A stretch of 20,371 nt of DNA from CAZWXH01 sp964637725 (lineage in GTDB: Bacteria > Bacillota_I > Bacilli_A > Erysipelotrichales > Coprobacillaceae), in NCBI GenBank assembly GCA_964637725.1, contig CAZWXH010000023.1, forward strand, positions 1 to 20,371. Reading direction: 5' to 3'. The first letter of the stretch is position 1. Every line of letters starts with the position of its first letter. The translations under genes and the position numbers were made by a program. Below, one piece after another: positions 7,539-15,245 of the stretch. Below the pieces are notes generated by a model that saw only the letters and a list, made by a program, of their open reading frames with translations, was not told the origin of the DNA and did no database searches.

Positions 7539-7847
7539 CTATAGTTTAACTCCAATTGCCTCAGATACATAACCATCAATAGTTTCACCTATCTTAGAAT
7601 CACCATGACGATCAGGTATTTCAGTAATTAAAGGTTTTTGTTGTTTCAATTTAATTTCAGATATAATATCCGGACACATATCAACTAATTTCGTAGTGAC
7701 AAGAATAACCGCAATTGTTTCATCTCTCATCTTTGATTGAAGAGTCTCAAGAAAATCATGTCTTGTATGAACAACCATGCCTTCAATACCTACTAATCTT
7801 AATCCCATTAATGTATCAATATTATCGCTGATTAAGAAAAATTTCAT
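7539..7847 (-). CDS. V-type ATPase subunit F (central stalk)
   Basis: This 102-residue small central-stalk subunit binds D. It opens MKFFLISDNIDTLMGLRLVG, the typical F start with a Rossmann-like strand. It continues with AVILVTTKLVDMCPDII and KPLITEIPDRHG, the latter matching the conserved P-L-I-x-x-I-P-D/G stretch of the family. Size and fold fit. It lies between K and E. The gene is called ntpG in E. hirae nomenclature and atpF elsewhere, so no symbol is given. Confidence 0.88.
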   Translation of the reverse strand: MKFFLISDNIDTLMGLRLVGIEGMVVHTRHDFLETLQSKMRDETIAVILVTTKLVDMCPDIISEIKLKQQKPLITEIPDRHGDSKIGETIDGYVSEAIGVKL

Positions 7848-7868
7848 ATAATCAGACCTTTCTTTTAA

Positions 7869-8297
7869 TTAGCTTAATCCGTTAATAATTAAGATAGAAA
7901 TTAATAACCCGTAAATAGCAACCCCTTCTCCTAAGGCAACGAAAATCAAAGCCTTACCGAAGTTGTTTTCATTTTCAGAGAATGCTCCAATTGCAGCAGG
8001 TGCAGCAGCAGCAACGGCAATACCTGCCCCTAAAGCTGAACATCCAGTTGATAAAGCAGCCGCAATAAATCCTAAACCTTGAGCTAAAGTTCCAACAATA
8101 GAAGTTCCTTCAGCCGCAAATGCTGGTACTAAATTTAAACAAAATACTAAAGCAACTGCTCCAAAGAATCCACCTACGTGAGTTAATAAACGCCATTTTG
8201 CGCTTTCTTTGCTTACTTTTCCAGTAAACATTTTTACTAATGGTAATGATAACAAAACAACTGCAACTAATGGTAATACAAACATTAAAATAGACAT
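7869..8297 (-). CDS. ntpK: V-type ATPase subunit K (rotor ring proteolipid)
   Basis: This 142-residue subunit forms the ion-carrying rotor ring. An N-terminal portion has a membrane segment (about 3-22), a basic loop KVSKESAKWR and a second segment (41-60) ending in PAFAAEG, which looks like a signal-peptidase site. It is followed by one c-type hairpin: helix about 66-104, polar loop SENENNFGK (107-115), helix 116-138. The ion-binding carboxylate is Glu124 in ALGEGVAIYGL, with Tyr129 five residues later as in Na+-binding c subunits. By hand alignment the helix-1 Gln of Na+ sites is Val95, and the Ser following the Glu is Gly125. Proton use is therefore at least as likely as Na+ use. K subunits of some other gut Firmicutes, as I recall them, also have this N-terminal extension. 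ATG with GGAGG 9 bases upstream. Confidence 0.92.
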   Translation of the reverse strand: MSILMFVLPLVAVVLLSLPLVKMFTGKVSKESAKWRLLTHVGGFFGAVALVFCLNLVPAFAAEGTSIVGTLAQGLGFIAAALSTGCSALGAGIAVAAAAPAAIGAFSENENNFGKALIFVALGEGVAIYGLLISILIINGLS

Positions 8298-8324
8298 ATA
8301 ATTTTTCCTCCAAATATTCTTATT

Positions 8325-10220
8325 TTATCTTTCTTTAATTGATACAAAAGGTTTCCCTTTTCCTTCATAATAACGTGAAAACATTTCATAGAACTCTAAA
8401 CGTAAAACTTGAATACCAACAATCATACCTTCAAGACACATAACAAAGATATTTCCGATAACTAATGTAATCCAGTATCCAATTCCACCAATCATTCCTG
8501 CTAATGTATACACAACTAACATCATACCAGCATGGGATAATACGAATCCCCCAACACGTAAGAATGACATTGTGTTTGCAATGAATGTTAACACAACTTC
8601 AAATAACTCAAAGAACGCTTCTGTAAAGAACGCTCCAAATCCATGCGGAAACATCTTTTCTCCTTCAATTTTATGAGTAAGTGGTTCCTTTAAAAATATC
8701 ATAGTAATCGGCATTGCGATTAATAAAGCAATATATAAAGTTCCTCCAACTGGTAATGGTAAATCCACTAACATATTGGCAACTAATAGTAATACTGAAA
8801 TATAGAAAACAAGTCCAGCACTCCCATTTTGAGAAAATAAGACATCTCCCCATCTTTTCTTTTTAATATTTAATATAATATTAAATATTATTGAGATAAT
8901 AATTAAGAGAACTCCTGTCGCAATCGCCATCATTAATAAAGGCATCGTGCTCTTTGGATCCATTGGCATAAACATTGGTGTATAGAGATGTTCATATCCA
9001 AAGAACGATCCAAAGATAACTCCAAAGATAGTACTAGATATTCCTAGTCTTATTCCAACCGCTCCTAGTTGCATCCCTTTCCATTTATAGAATAACAATC
9101 CGACTAATGATAAGACAATCCCTTGTCCGATATCTCCAAACATCATCCCAAATAAGAATGTATAACTAATCGCAACTAAATTTGTTGGATCAAAGTCTGT
9201 ATATGATGGAACACCATACATTTCTACAAACATTCTAAATGGTTTAGAAAACCAATTTGTTTTTAACTTTGTTGGTGGTGTTAAACGAGAATCACCAAGT
9301 GCTGGTTTTATTTCTACATTCACATCATCAATCACTTCAAATTTACTTTTTATAGTATCTGCTAATTTATCTTCACAGAATCCATAAATTGCCGAATTCT
9401 TACCAAAGACAACAACGTATTTTTGAGCATCATAGGTTTCATTAAGTTTAGATGAAATAGAATAAATATAATTCATTTCCTCCATACTTTCATCAAATAT
9501 TTCTTTTACTCTTTGATCTAATGTAACCAAATAATCTTTAGCAGTATCACTTTCTTCATTTAATACCTTCAGTGCATCTTCTGGTTTCCCATGAACAAAT
9601 TCAGGAATATGAATTCTTTCAAAGTATAAAGATGAAAAGATATTGTCAATCTCAGGGGCTTTCGTTTCAGTTGTTACATACATACAATATGTATACTTCG
9701 TCCCCTTATGGAATGTCTTAAATAAGAATTCCTGTGCTCCATAATATTGAAGCTTATCAAGATGAATAGTTGGAATACGTCCAAATCTCACTTGTAAATA
9801 ACGACAACCAAACAGATGATCAAAATCAAAGTCAGCATTTGCCATATGCTTTAACTGAGCTAAAATACTGTCATTTTCCTTGATCATTACCTCAAGGTCC
9901 TCTTTAACTTTTTCAATCTTTGTCACTTCTTCTAAGACATTGCAGAAATACGTATCTGCTTGAATAATATTAATCTTTGTGTCACTAATGACCTTACACA
10001 ATAAATTTAACTTGTACTTATCTCTTGCCTCTTCCATACGTGAAATTAAATCAGCATAAGGATTTTCCCTATTCAGCACTGACAATCCCTGTACAGTATC
10101 AACAAACTTCGAAGCATACTCTGGGTGAAAACCATCAAGATTGACAAGTTTCATCAGAACCTCATCTGAACGCTCTTGAGGGAACTCAATTTCCAGAAGC
10201 TTCAATTTCGCTATTGCCAT
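8325..10220 (-). CDS. ntpI: V-type ATPase subunit I, full-length copy (a-subunit)
   Basis: This 631-residue stator membrane subunit holds the ion half-channels next to the K ring. Residues 1-330 form the cytoplasmic dumbbell with coiled coils, including GCRYLQVRFGR (138-148) and EIDNIF (190-195). The membrane part (about 345-620) has FGDIGQG (361-367) and then the key helices. FIANTMSFLRVGGFVLSHAG carries Arg555, the expected essential arginine facing the rotor glutamate. LEGMIVGIQVLRLEFYEMF (596-614) carries a second conserved Arg607. It ends with the usual RYYEGKGKPF tail. It follows a shorter paralogue by 14 bp and precedes K by 27 bp. This copy has every feature needed to be the active I subunit. 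Confidence 0.94.
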   Translation of the reverse strand: MAIAKLKLLEIEFPQERSDEVLMKLVNLDGFHPEYASKFVDTVQGLSVLNRENPYADLISRMEEARDKYKLNLLCKVISDTKINIIQADTYFCNVLEEVTKIEKVKEDLEVMIKENDSILAQLKHMANADFDFDHLFGCRYLQVRFGRIPTIHLDKLQYYGAQEFLFKTFHKGTKYTYCMYVTTETKAPEIDNIFSSLYFERIHIPEFVHGKPEDALKVLNEESDTAKDYLVTLDQRVKEIFDESMEEMNYIYSISSKLNETYDAQKYVVVFGKNSAIYGFCEDKLADTIKSKFEVIDDVNVEIKPALGDSRLTPPTKLKTNWFSKPFRMFVEMYGVPSYTDFDPTNLVAISYTFLFGMMFGDIGQGIVLSLVGLLFYKWKGMQLGAVGIRLGISSTIFGVIFGSFFGYEHLYTPMFMPMDPKSTMPLLMMAIATGVLLIIISIIFNIILNIKKKRWGDVLFSQNGSAGLVFYISVLLLVANMLVDLPLPVGGTLYIALLIAMPITMIFLKEPLTHKIEGEKMFPHGFGAFFTEAFFELFEVVLTFIANTMSFLRVGGFVLSHAGMMLVVYTLAGMIGGIGYWITLVIGNIFVMCLEGMIVGIQVLRLEFYEMFSRYYEGKGKPFVSIKER

Positions 10221-10234
10221 GTGTTTCTCCTTTC

Positions 10235-11764
10235 CTACTTCGTTATTTTATTTCTAATAAACTTCTTCATTATAACCAGAACCAAGCAAGCCACAATGAT
10301 AATCGCAAATGGCATAAAAGGTATAGACATATGAGCTTCATAGACACACCCTAAATAAACCACGATTGCATATACACACATTAATCCACAGATTCCTTTT
10401 ATTGAAAGAACCTTATCTATCGTTGTTGATTGATTGTACATCTTTTTAAAAGAATTAATAGTAAATGTTCCCACCACTAATAGTGCCAATCCATCAATCA
10501 ATTTAAACAATGTAGTCAGTGGTAATGCAATTGCAGGATATAAACTTATCGTGTAGAATACATCACCATAAACTAATCCTCCAATAACTGCTGCAATCCC
10601 AAGCGCAATACTTAGTTTTCCAATTTTTTTCTTTCTTGTAAAAACTCCTAATAACAACAAAAGAGCTCCAATTCCAAGATCACCTAAGAAAATAATAAAG
10701 ACTGTATAATAGAGAAATGCAAATGCAAGAGTTGTATCAATTTTTTCTGCCTGTTTCACTTTACTAATCATTTCAAATGGTTTTACAAATTTTGCATTAT
10801 GAACAACAGTTGGTGATTCTACTCCTTGAACATCTAAAGTATCCAAAGGAAGTTCTTTGTATTCCATTGTAGAAATAGTTTGAAAACGTTCTTTAAAACC
10901 CTCTACTTTAGAAACTGGAATAAATCCATAAACAGCACACTTACTTTGATAATCAACAACAAACACTTTATAAGACTCCATTCTTTGTAAGAATGAAACT
11001 GTTGAATATAATTTCAACAAATCTACTTTATGTGTTTCTCTTAAAATTGTTGTCTTTTGATCCATACGCAAGATATATTCATTCATTGCTTGAATCTCAT
11101 TTTCTAATTCTTTCTTTCCCTCATCCAATGTTCCATGAACAAATTGAGGAATAACAATTTCTTCAAACCCTAAGGCTTGGAAAATATTGTCTATTTCTAA
11201 CTGTAAATTATGAGTGACAATATAACAGCACCATGTATACTGACGATCTTCTCCTAATTTATTAAATATAAAAGGTTTCCCTTCATAATATTTAAGTCTA
11301 TCAACATTTTCACGTCTAAGACGACCAAATCTTACAGTTACATAGTGACATCCTGTAATATGATCTAGATTAACTTCAGATAAAGATAAATGATTGACCA
11401 TATCTAAAGTCTTTTCATTTTCATTTCTTTCTAAAATTAATTGATCTTGAACTTCTTTAATCTTTTTTACTTCATTATTGATATCTTTTAAATATTGAGT
11501 GACTTTCTGATAATCAATTTGTTGATCATTTGGTAAATCTTTATTTAAATCTAATTGTATATCAGAAGCAATTTGAATAAGTTCATCCATTAACTTTGTA
11601 TACTCATTATCTTCTTGTAAGGTTTGTACTCCTTTAACATTATTCACAATCTTAGATGCTGCTTGTGGATAAAAATAATGAGAACCATTCAAATGAAACA
11701 AAACCTTATCAAGTTCACTTCTATCAAAAGTCATATTTAATAGCATCATTTTCTCTATAGCCAT
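10235..11764 (-). CDS. V-type ATPase subunit I paralogue lacking the last two membrane helices
   Basis: This 509-residue paralogue of the next gene is collinear with it over the cytoplasmic domain with almost no gaps. Both begin MAI-x-K, and both have GC-x-Y-xx-VRFGR at 138-148, EIDNIF at 190-195, FVHG at 208-211 and YGF at 279-281. The membrane part begins alike (LGDLGIG at 360-366 against FGDIGQG) and gives about six helices. It stops at residue 509, just before the region holding the essential Arg and the final two helices. The stop is followed at once by the ribosome binding site of the full-length copy, so no remnant of the missing part remains. It cannot by itself complete the ion path as the family is understood. 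It could be a structural or regulatory subunit, or the stator of an alternative complex. Confidence 0.88.
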   Translation of the reverse strand: MAIEKMMLLNMTFDRSELDKVLFHLNGSHYFYPQAASKIVNNVKGVQTLQEDNEYTKLMDELIQIASDIQLDLNKDLPNDQQIDYQKVTQYLKDINNEVKKIKEVQDQLILERNENEKTLDMVNHLSLSEVNLDHITGCHYVTVRFGRLRRENVDRLKYYEGKPFIFNKLGEDRQYTWCCYIVTHNLQLEIDNIFQALGFEEIVIPQFVHGTLDEGKKELENEIQAMNEYILRMDQKTTILRETHKVDLLKLYSTVSFLQRMESYKVFVVDYQSKCAVYGFIPVSKVEGFKERFQTISTMEYKELPLDTLDVQGVESPTVVHNAKFVKPFEMISKVKQAEKIDTTLAFAFLYYTVFIIFLGDLGIGALLLLLGVFTRKKKIGKLSIALGIAAVIGGLVYGDVFYTISLYPAIALPLTTLFKLIDGLALLVVGTFTINSFKKMYNQSTTIDKVLSIKGICGLMCVYAIVVYLGCVYEAHMSIPFMPFAIIIVACLVLVIMKKFIRNKITK

Positions 11765-11775
11765 AAAACTTCCCC

Positions 11776-12813
11776 CTAATAGATTAACATCGATTCAATT
11801 TGACTCGGTGCCTCTCCATATCTTAAACCTTCAATAATATGTTTAAGATTATCTACTTCAACTTGATATACAATTTTATATGTCATATAAACAAGTGCAC
11901 TATCAGTTGAAAAACGCATAAAACGTTTTGCTAAATGATATCTGATTTTCTCTGTATAATATTCTATGTAAACAAACTCATTGTCATCTACATAAAGCTT
12001 ATACGGTGAATCAGCTAGTTTTTTTAAGAATTCTGATGCATCCTTAGCATTAATTAAATCTTGCATGACACTTCTAGGAATACGACTATGTTCCATAAAC
12101 AATGTATCTCTAATTTGTTCTGGTGTGGCATGAAAATACTTTTTCAAACGATATATTTTAGTAATGTTTTGTAATTCAATAGATGTATTAATCATTGTTA
12201 ATAAATCATCACGTTTTTTTCCTTTAAATAATTTATTAATTGTTTCAACATACTCAGTATAATAAATATGTTTAAATTCTAATTCTAATAAGTTAGAATC
12301 AAGCATTTCATCTTCTTTAGGTTTATATTTTAATAATGCATTATAATACTTTGTAAATTTTAATAAATTTAACAAACTAGCATAATCATTAACAGCCAAT
12401 AATCCATAAAGATCAAAGCTTGCATACTTATTTAAATAATCAGGAATCTCTATTTCATAACCTGTATACATATCAGAAACAATTAACCTTGCTTTATTTA
12501 ATATTAATTGAATTTCTAATTCAGTAACACCAAGTCTATAAAATGCTAATTCCTTTTTTGATGCAAATCTCATCAGTCTATCTAATCGAACAAAGGTTTC
12601 TTTATTTAATAAAGCTTCTAATTGTCCACGATGTACATTCACTTCTTTTAGTTCAGACAAAGCCTGACTATAAGTCGTATCGCTTTTAAGATAGGCAACC
12701 AAATCATTTACACTTCTTCTTTTTAATAATTCTTCATAATTAGCTTCAGTAAGTCTACGTGAATACATAGCTCTTGCTTTAGCAAGAATAGCATTAGAAG
12801 AAAAAGAACTCAT
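11776..12813 (-). CDS. ntpC: V-type ATPase subunit C (central stalk socket, AC39/d family)
   Basis: This 345-residue all-helical subunit sits on the K ring and receives the D-F axle. It opens SNAILAKARAMYSRRLTEAN and has the repeated YEELLKRRSVNDLVAYLK pattern of the family. ELAFYRLGVTELEIQLILNKARLI follows at about 88-111, then FKHIYYTEYVETINKLFKGK and TKIYRLKKYF. Its length matches the family. It overlaps nothing, starts 17 bp after the G/H gene and ends 11 bp before the first I gene. In the E. hirae and Thermus operons C follows E; here it comes before I, so the gene order is rearranged. Confidence 0.9.
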   Translation of the reverse strand: MSSFSSNAILAKARAMYSRRLTEANYEELLKRRSVNDLVAYLKSDTTYSQALSELKEVNVHRGQLEALLNKETFVRLDRLMRFASKKELAFYRLGVTELEIQLILNKARLIVSDMYTGYEIEIPDYLNKYASFDLYGLLAVNDYASLLNLLKFTKYYNALLKYKPKEDEMLDSNLLELEFKHIYYTEYVETINKLFKGKKRDDLLTMINTSIELQNITKIYRLKKYFHATPEQIRDTLFMEHSRIPRSVMQDLINAKDASEFLKKLADSPYKLYVDDNEFVYIEYYTEKIRYHLAKRFMRFSTDSALVYMTYKIVYQVEVDNLKHIIEGLRYGEAPSQIESMLIY

Positions 12814-12830
12814 AAGACCACCTCTTCTTT

Positions 12831-13148
12831 TTATTTTTCTTGACAGTTTTTAACGATAGTAGAAACCCACTCATCTTTATGTTGTTCATAAAGACTTGAA
12901 ATTTGTTTCAGTGATTCTTTATATTCTTGTTCATTTTGTGCTTTTGTTTCTTGAATTTGCGCCTCTAGATTTTTCTTATGCTCATCCATTTTGATTTGAT
13001 ATTCTTTCACAAATGAATCATAAATTTCTTTTTTCTTGGCACTCATGTGAGATTGAACATCTTGTTTCTTTTTCTTCGCTTCTTCAACTTTTAAAGAACA
13101 CTCCAAATCAATTTCCACGATATCTTGAATAATCTTGTCCAAAATCAT
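12831..13148 (-). CDS. V-type ATPase peripheral stalk subunit G/H
   Basis: This 105-residue protein is almost wholly charged alpha-helix (for example EEAKKKKQDVQSHMSAKKKE, residues 22-41) with heptad character. That is the form of the G/H (NtpF/AhaH) subunit that winds around subunit E in the peripheral stalk. Sequence identity in this family is low, so the call rests on form, length and position as first gene of the operon. The start is uncertain. AGGAGG ends only one base before the ATG at 13148, while the in-frame TTG at 13142 has an ideal 7-base spacing. The ATG could use the weaker GAGG four bases upstream. I keep the ATG but regard the TTG as equally likely; it would remove two residues. 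Confidence 0.78.
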   Translation of the reverse strand: MILDKIIQDIVEIDLECSLKVEEAKKKKQDVQSHMSAKKKEIYDSFVKEYQIKMDEHKKNLEAQIQETKAQNEQEYKESLKQISSLYEQHKDEWVSTIVKNCQEK

Positions 13149-13177
13149 CCCTCCTCACTTTCTCTATATCCTTATAT

Positions 13178-13206
13178 AGTCTACTCCTATTTTTTTGACT
13201 TTTCAA
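13178..13206 (-). promoter_or_regulatory. Probable promoter of the V-ATPase operon
   Basis: On the minus strand TTGAAA (13206-13201, five of six consensus bases) and TAGACT (13183-13178, four of six) are exactly 17 bp apart. They lie about 30 bp before the first V-ATPase gene and downstream of the focA terminator. A further TATAAT at 13250-13245 lacks a good -35. Confidence 0.45.
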
Positions 13207-13275
13207 GCAAAACAACAAAATCAAAAAAAGATTCCCTCTTTCCTATTATATATACATATAAAAGCTCTTATTATA

Positions 13276-13299
13276 CAAAAAAACTACCTTTCGGTAGTT
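13276..13299 (-). terminator. Terminator of the FocA-type gene
   Basis: On the minus strand AACTACC (13299-13293), loop GAAA and GGTAGTT (13288-13282) form a perfect 7-bp stem with a stable GNRA loop, followed by seven or eight T. The stop codon of the FocA-type gene overlaps the stem. This separates it from the V-ATPase operon downstream. Confidence 0.85.
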
Positions 13300-14059
13300 A
13301 CTTTTCCTTTGGTGTCTTAAACATAATATAGATAGGAACTGCTAACATAATACCCCCTACAATATTACCTAATGTAGAAATTATCATATGCAATGTAAGA
13401 CCACTCCAACTCACTGTATTTCCAAGCTGTGTTATCCCCATTGTAAATATTCCAGCATTTGCGACACAGTGTTCAAAACCTGGCAATACAAATGCCATAA
13501 CAAATAACATAATCACAATTAACCTTGCAGTTTCATCCTTAATCTTAATCCCAGAATAAGCTGCAATACAAACAATAAAGTTACATAAAATTCCTTTTAT
13601 AAATAATTCACCTACATCAAAGGTCAATTTACTTTCCATAATAGGTCTTAGATAATCACCCATCAAATGTGACTGTGCACCACTTTTTATAAACAAGAAG
13701 CACAACAAGGCAATCCCTATCGCATTTCCTATAAAGCATACAATCCACATTGGAATAATATCTCTAAATCTTAATTCGCCTTTTAATACAGGAATAATAG
13801 TCACAAAACAGTTTCCTGTAAATAACTCTGCCCCTAAATAGACAATTGCGACTAAGCCAATTCCAAAACTTGCTGCCACCGCAATTTTAGCGACTGTTAC
13901 ATGATCTTGAAGAATAGCACCTAAAGTATAAGAAAGAATTGCAGCTGCGCCTAAATATGCCCCTGCCATAAAGGCACGAGTTAGAAAACGCAAAGGATCC
14001 TTTTTCATAATTTCATATTTTATATGTCCTAATTTCCCCAATATTTCAATATCACTCAC
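13298..14059 (-). CDS. Formate/nitrite transporter family channel (FocA/NirC type)
   Basis: This 253-residue inner-membrane protein belongs to the FNT family, pentameric channels for formate, nitrite or similar small anions. The family landmarks are RAFMAGAYLGAAA (28-40), AELFTGN (77-83), KGILCNFIVCIAAY (155-168) and GFEHCVAN (194-201) with the central His197. Six membrane segments are evident, and STLGNIVGGI (228-237) closes the fold. Which anion it carries cannot be told from sequence. FocA is a reasonable guess in a fermenting organism, but no pflB or nitrite-reductase gene lies beside it to settle the point. It starts at GTG 14059, with GGGGG seven bases upstream and no in-frame ATG near. 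It has its own promoter and terminator, so it is transcribed apart from the V-ATPase genes. Confidence 0.88.
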   Translation of the reverse strand: MSDIEILGKLGHIKYEIMKKDPLRFLTRAFMAGAYLGAAAILSYTLGAILQDHVTVAKIAVAASFGIGLVAIVYLGAELFTGNCFVTIIPVLKGELRFRDIIPMWIVCFIGNAIGIALLCFLFIKSGAQSHLMGDYLRPIMESKLTFDVGELFIKGILCNFIVCIAAYSGIKIKDETARLIVIMLFVMAFVLPGFEHCVANAGIFTMGITQLGNTVSWSGLTLHMIISTLGNIVGGIMLAVPIYIMFKTPKEK

Positions 14060-14082
14060 AATGACACCCCCAACTCATGCTC

Positions 14083-14133
14083 ATTATATAAGAAACCGTA
14101 AAAAAAGGCAAAGCATAATTTCTTATCATAAGA
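14083..14133 (-). promoter_or_regulatory. FocA-type gene promoter with an upstream palindrome
   Basis: On the minus strand TTGCCT (14111-14106) and TATAAT (14088-14083) are 17 bp apart and lie 23 bp before the GTG start. Just upstream of the -35, TCTTATCATAAGA (14121-14133) is a near-perfect dyad with one central base. It could be an activator or repressor site. The promoter is convincing; the operator is only suggestive. Confidence 0.6.
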
Positions 14134-14228
14134 TAACTTAACTAAAAAATAAAAACCTAATCATAATTATCAAAATTACTCTTTTTTAATAAGCTCAACT
14201 TTCTCTTCCTTCTTTACATATAACTAGA

Positions 14229-14252
14229 TATAATAAGGCATGAGGTGAAACT
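14229..14252 (+). promoter_or_regulatory. -10 element and ribosome binding site of the HAD gene
   Basis: TATAAT at 14229-14234 and AGGTG at 14243-14247 precede the ATG at 14253. The -35 position (14206-14211, TTCCTT) matches poorly. The 14060-14252 gap between divergent genes thus holds two promoters and no gene. Confidence 0.4.
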
Positions 14253-15008
14253 ATGAAACTACTAGCAAGTGATTTTGATAATACTTTAATATTTGATGGT
14301 CTATTAAGAGATAACGATGTGACAAACATCAAATCTTTTCAAAACAATAATAATCTCTTTGGCGTATGTACTGGAAGATGTTTAAGTGGCATCCTTGAAC
14401 CAAGTCTGCCTCATAATCTCAACTATGATTTTTATATTTTAATGAGTGGGGCTCTTATATTAAATAAAGAGAAAGATATCATCTTTGAAAAACAACTTCC
14501 TGTTTCTTTAATTAAAGACATCTATCTATTTTTAAATAAACAAGATGCTTCTTTAATTTATAAGGATAGTATGTATAAAATTTATCAAGAAGAAAAGCCT
14601 GATTATCCAGGTATCTATTTAAAATCTTTTGATGAACTCAATACTGACTTTGTGAGTGCTTTTTCTTTCCATTATAGCCATGATCAAATTGATCAAGCAT
14701 ATCAAGCAACTTTAAAGTTAAAAAAGAAGTATGGCGATATTGTCGAAATATATCAAAACAATGAACATATTGATTTGGCTGCTAAAGGATGCTCTAAAGG
14801 TCATGGGATGAAAATTATACAAGAATACTTTCATTTAGATGAAGATCAATTGCATGCGATTGGGGATTCGTGGAATGATTTACCTATGCTAGATAGTGTT
14901 AACAATAGTTATTCTTTTGACTATGCTCATAAAGATGTGCAAGCTCATGCTAAAAAAATAGTGAAGTCTGTTGCTCATTGTATTGATGATATAGAAAAAA
15001 GTGTTTGA
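14253..15008 (+). CDS. Cof-type HAD-superfamily phosphatase
   Basis: This 251-residue cytoplasmic hydrolase belongs to the HAD IIB (Cof) group, enzymes that dephosphorylate sugar phosphates, nucleotides or cofactor precursors. Motif I is SDFDNTL (6-12), with Asp7 as nucleophile and Asp9 as acid. Motif II is Thr40 in VCTGR. Motif III is probably the Lys in AAKGCSKGHG (about 176-185). Motif IV is IGDSWNDLPML (about 202-212). The cap lies between motifs II and III, as in class IIB. The length is at the short end for the family. The substrate cannot be assigned. It stands alone between divergent focA and the threonine-pathway operon. Only a weak A/T hairpin (about 14996-15021) follows, so some readthrough into the next operon is possible. 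Confidence 0.85.
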   Translation: MKLLASDFDNTLIFDGLLRDNDVTNIKSFQNNNNLFGVCTGRCLSGILEPSLPHNLNYDFYILMSGALILNKEKDIIFEKQLPVSLIKDIYLFLNKQDASLIYKDSMYKIYQEEKPDYPGIYLKSFDELNTDFVSAFSFHYSHDQIDQAYQATLKLKKKYGDIVEIYQNNEHIDLAAKGCSKGHGMKIIQEYFHLDEDQLHAIGDSWNDLPMLDSVNNSYSFDYAHKDVQAHAKKIVKSVAHCIDDIEKSV

Positions 15009-15073
15009 TTTTTTACTTTTTCACAAATATTTTAAGAATGTTTTTGATTAATACAAAATAATAAAATATAAAA

Positions 15074-15102
15074 TTGACAAATGTATACAAAGATGCTATC
15101 AT
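15074..15102 (+). promoter_or_regulatory. Strong promoter of the hom-lysC-asd operon
   Basis: A perfect TTGACA (15074-15079), a 17-bp spacer and TATCAT (15097-15102) make up the promoter. Transcription should start near 15109, which leaves a leader of about 150 nt before hom. It is the best match to a housekeeping promoter in the window. Confidence 0.85.
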
Positions 15103-15130
15103 TTTTGAAATAACTAGGGAGGGTGTCTCA

Positions 15131-15184
15131 ATGAACAATATAATTAACATTTCCATAACCTTAATGATTGTCGGAATTTGTTAA
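15131..15184 (+). CDS. Ile-rich leader peptide of the hom operon
   Basis: This short frame encodes 17 residues, MNNIINISITLMIVGIC, followed by TAA. It has GGGAGGG seven bases before the ATG, as good a ribosome binding site as any gene here. Six of 17 codons are Ile, with Thr, Val, Leu and Met also present. It sits 25 or so bases after the predicted transcription start and directly before an attenuator-type hairpin pair. The pattern matches leader peptides whose translation speed reports charged tRNA. In Escherichia coli the thr leader uses Thr and Ile codons. Here Ile dominates, so the signal read is probably isoleucyl-tRNA. It is too short to be an enzyme, and the peptide itself probably has no function. 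Confidence 0.75.
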   Translation: MNNIINISITLMIVGIC

Positions 15185-15187
15185 AAA

Positions 15188-15245
15188 GAGACTGCCTTAT
15201 TTTATAGAAATCAAGAAGGCCTCATTCTATTAAATGAGGCTTTTT
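15188..15245 (+). promoter_or_regulatory. Transcription attenuator: antiterminator and terminator hairpins
   Basis: The terminator pairs AAGGCCTCATT (15216-15226) with AATGAGGCTTT (15233-15243) around a 6-nt loop and ends in a T-run to 15245. The alternative hairpin pairs GCCTTATTT (15194-15202) with AAAT (15208-15211) and AAGGC (15216-15220), with a 4-nt bulge. It uses the foot of the terminator's 5' arm, so the two exclude each other. GAGAC (15188-15192) can also pair back to GTCTC (15125-15129). A ribosome finishing the leader peptide would cover bases to about 15196 and block the antiterminator. One stalled at the early Ile codons would leave it free. The terminator is clear; the switching is inferred. 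Confidence 0.75.

Noticed and set aside
8110..8313. Minus-strand frame overlapping the K gene
   Set aside because: It overlaps the well-supported K subunit in another frame and has no recognisable domain.
8671..8853. Minus-strand 60-codon frame inside ntpI
   Set aside because: It is out of frame within a conserved membrane subunit and has no start signal.
13125..13331. Plus-strand 68-codon frame across the focA to V-ATPase gap
   Set aside because: It runs through the terminator and promoter of the opposite strand and encodes low-complexity Ser/Tyr-rich sequence.
14996..15021. AAAAAGT/ACTTTTT hairpin after the HAD gene as a terminator
   Set aside because: It is only A/T pairs with a 12-nt loop, too weak to call.
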